Assembly (NCBI RefSeq): GCF_002531935.1
Contig: NZ_NWSV01000002.1
Coordinates: 310,001-374,000, forward strand
Source: Rhizobium chutanense
GTDB taxonomy: Bacteria > Pseudomonadota > Alphaproteobacteria > Rhizobiales > Rhizobiaceae
Reading direction: 5' to 3'
Length of the DNA: 64,000 nt
In this document: in pieces, positions 62,485 to 64,000 of the stretch
Position numbering within the stretch: the stretch's first letter is position 1
How the letters are laid out: each line of letters begins with the position of its first letter
Translations under genes and position numbers: made by a program
The notes under the pieces: model-generated
What the model was told of the DNA's origin: nothing
Database searches by the model: none
Seen by the model: only the letters and a program-made list of their open reading frames with translations

Positions 62485-64000
62485 GCCCTGATCGTCATCC
62501 GCCGGCAGGAAACCGCCGGACTGACGCGCCCAGAGCTCGGCATAGAGCCCACCGCGGCGAAGCAGTTCGTCGTGGCTGCCCTCCTCGATGATCCGGCCGA
62601 GATCGACGACGATCAGCCGGTCGAGTGCGGCAATCGTCGACAGCCGGTGAGCGATGGCAAGCACGGTCTTGCCCTCCATGATCCGATGAAGATTGGACTG
62701 GATCGCTTCTTCCACTTCCGAATCGAGCGCCGACGTCGCCTCATCGAGAACGAGGATCGGCGCATCCTTCAGCATGACCCGGGCAATGGCGATGCGCTGG
62801 CGCTGGCCGCCCGACAGTTTGACGCCGCGTTCGCCGACATGCGCATCGAAACCTTTGCGGCCCTGCTGATCCTGCAGGCGCTCGATAAAATCGATGGCTT
62901 CGGCGCGCCTGGCTGCCTCGACCAGCCGCTCCTCGCCGGCATCCGGGCGTCCGAACAGGATATTGTCGCGCACCGAACGATGCAGCAGCGACGTGTCCTG
63001 GCTGACGACGCCGATCTGCATCCTGAGAGTTTCCTGCGTCACGGCCGATATATCCTGGCCGTCGACGAGGATGCGGCCGTCCTGAATATCGTAGAGTCGC
63101 AGCAAGAGATTCATCAGCGTCGATTTTCCCGCACCGGAACGGCCGACGATCCCGACCTTTTCGCCCGGGCGGATGGTGAGCGAGAAATTTTCGACGACCG
63201 GCCGGTGATCCTTGCCGTAGCGGAAGGAAATATTGTCGAAACGAATACCTGGCTGGCGGATCACCAGGCTCTTCGCATCGGCGCGATCGACGAGCCCCAG
63301 CGGCTGGGAGATCAGCTCGGCGGCATTCTGAATGGTGCCGAGATTGCGCATGATGCCGTTGAACTGCGTCATCATCCGTCCGAGCAGGAAATTCAGCCTG
63401 AGCACCAGCGCCAGCGAGAAGGCCACCGCACCGGAACTGACCAGGCCGCGCAGCCACAGATCGACGCTTAAGCCCGTCATCGTCACGATCATCAGGCCGG
63501 AAAGCAGCGCCATGGAGGCCCTCACCCCGGTGATGAACCGGGTGAAGCGCAGCACCGTATCCTGATAGATGTCGAAGCCTTGCCGCATATAACGGTCGCT
63601 CTCCTCGTCACGTGCAAACAGCTTCAGCGTCTGCATGTTGCTGTAGGAATCGACCATCCGGCCGTTCAGCATCGATGCCGCTTCCGCCGTTTCGCGCGAA
63701 TGATGGCGGATGCGCGGAACGAAATGGCGGGCAAGCAGGCCGAAGGCACCGAGCCAGAACAGCACGACGGCGGCAAGGGAAAAGTCCAGACGGGCGACGA
63801 GCGCGAGCGTCGTGACGGCATAAATGCCGACGAACCAGACGCTTTCCATCAGCGAAGTCACGAGATCGCCGGTCGCCTGCCCTGCCGACCAGACCTTGGT
63901 GACGATGCGTCCTGAGAAATCGCTCTGGAAGAACGACAAAGACTGCCGGGAGACATGGAGATAGGATTGCCAACGTGCTAAATTGTAAAAACCAGGCGTG
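62440..64000 (-). CDS. ABC exporter, fused permease-ATPase (5' end outside window)
   Basis: MsbA/LmrA-type half-transporter; the 519 visible codons lack the N-terminus, as the frame continues off the right edge (TPGFYNLARWQSYLHVSRQSL at the end of the window). Membrane helices appear in VWFVGIYAVTTLALVARLDFSLAAVVLFWLGAFGLLA and further on. ATPase motifs: Walker A VGRSGAGKSTLMNLLLR, signature LSGGQRQRIAIARVML, Walker B ILVLDEATSALDSE, switch His IAHRLSTIAALDRL. Substrate unknown. The 3' end overlaps the EEP gene tail to tail. Confidence 0.92.
   Translation of the reverse strand, partial: TPGFYNLARWQSYLHVSRQSLSFFQSDFSGRIVTKVWSAGQATGDLVTSLMESVWFVGIYAVTTLALVARLDFSLAAVVLFWLGAFGLLARHFVPRIRHHSRETAEAASMLNGRMVDSYSNMQTLKLFARDEESDRYMRQGFDIYQDTVLRFTRFITGVRASMALLSGLMIVTMTGLSVDLWLRGLVSSGAVAFSLALVLRLNFLLGRMMTQFNGIMRNLGTIQNAAELISQPLGLVDRADAKSLVIRQPGIRFDNISFRYGKDHRPVVENFSLTIRPGEKVGIVGRSGAGKSTLMNLLLRLYDIQDGRILVDGQDISAVTQETLRMQIGVVSQDTSLLHRSVRDNILFGRPDAGEERLVEAARRAEAIDFIERLQDQQGRKGFDAHVGERGVKLSGGQRQRIAIARVMLKDAPILVLDEATSALDSEVEEAIQSNLHRIMEGKTVLAIAHRLSTIAALDRLIVVDLGRIIEEGSHDELLRRGGLYAELWARQSGGFLPADDDQGSGIDDEFRHQAKMI

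Overview
The window is a 64 kb stretch of GC-rich chromosome from a fast-growing rhizobium, most likely the Rhizobium leguminosarum/etli group. The evidence is the dctA/dctBD locus with its sigma-54 control region, the trxB-lsrB-abcR1/abcR2 neighbourhood typical of Rhizobiaceae, a RIME-type mosaic repeat, BA14K and DUF1236 proteins, and alphaproteobacterial pet (cytochrome bc1) and lgt-to-prs gene orders. Gene density is high. I recognised no rRNA, tRNA, CRISPR array, prophage or insertion sequence.

Layout. 1-3.9 kb: C4-dicarboxylate uptake (dctA, cut by the left edge) with the divergent dctB-dctD two-component pair. 3.9-7 kb: an Lrp-type regulator, trxB, the LysR regulator lsrB/vtlR, then two tandem AbcR small RNAs. 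7-9.7 kb: an ArsR regulator, an MFS exporter and an Old Yellow Enzyme reductase in one operon. 9.7-19.2 kb: an APH(6)-like kinase, then a LacI regulator divergent from an ABC carbohydrate/polyol importer (binding protein, two permeases, a 62-residue membrane protein, two ATPases) that ends in a fused ATP-dependent dihydroxyacetone kinase. 19.3-26.6 kb: an SDR/LysR pair, a Ca/H antiporter, three cell-surface glycosylation genes, and a Phd/PIN toxin-antitoxin pair. 26.6-35.5 kb: aspartate aminotransferase, small membrane proteins, a sugar dehydrogenase, an EamA exporter, a cold-shock gene, a BA14K protein and a PetP/PetR-like MarR-OmpR-EnvZ operon. 35.6-40.4 kb: a decayed ilvE copy, small envelope proteins, an MBL hydrolase, ybjN-proC-csaA and ubiK. 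40.6-46.6 kb: lgt, a MidA/NDUFAF7 methyltransferase, pgeF, an M24 protein, a lipoprotein and prs. 46.8-58.4 kb: a large exported protein, rplY, a GGDEF-EAL protein with a periplasmic binding protein, pth, clpS, ychF, tandem MaoC proteins and apt. 58.5-64 kb: petABC, an EEP-family protein and an ABC exporter cut by the right edge.

The strongest regulatory observations come from direct reading. The two AbcR genes each have the same GCAT-N7-ATGC dyad at the same distance from the promoter, next to their likely regulator gene. The dctA control region can be read completely (sigma-54 box, IHF site, two DctD sites). The LacI regulator has a perfect 18-bp operator between the -35 and -10 of the ABC operon, a second site 30 bp away, and a third beyond its own 3' end. 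The cold-shock gene is preceded by a 14-codon upstream ORF with a near-perfect ribosome binding site. All functional names rest on motif recognition without database searches.
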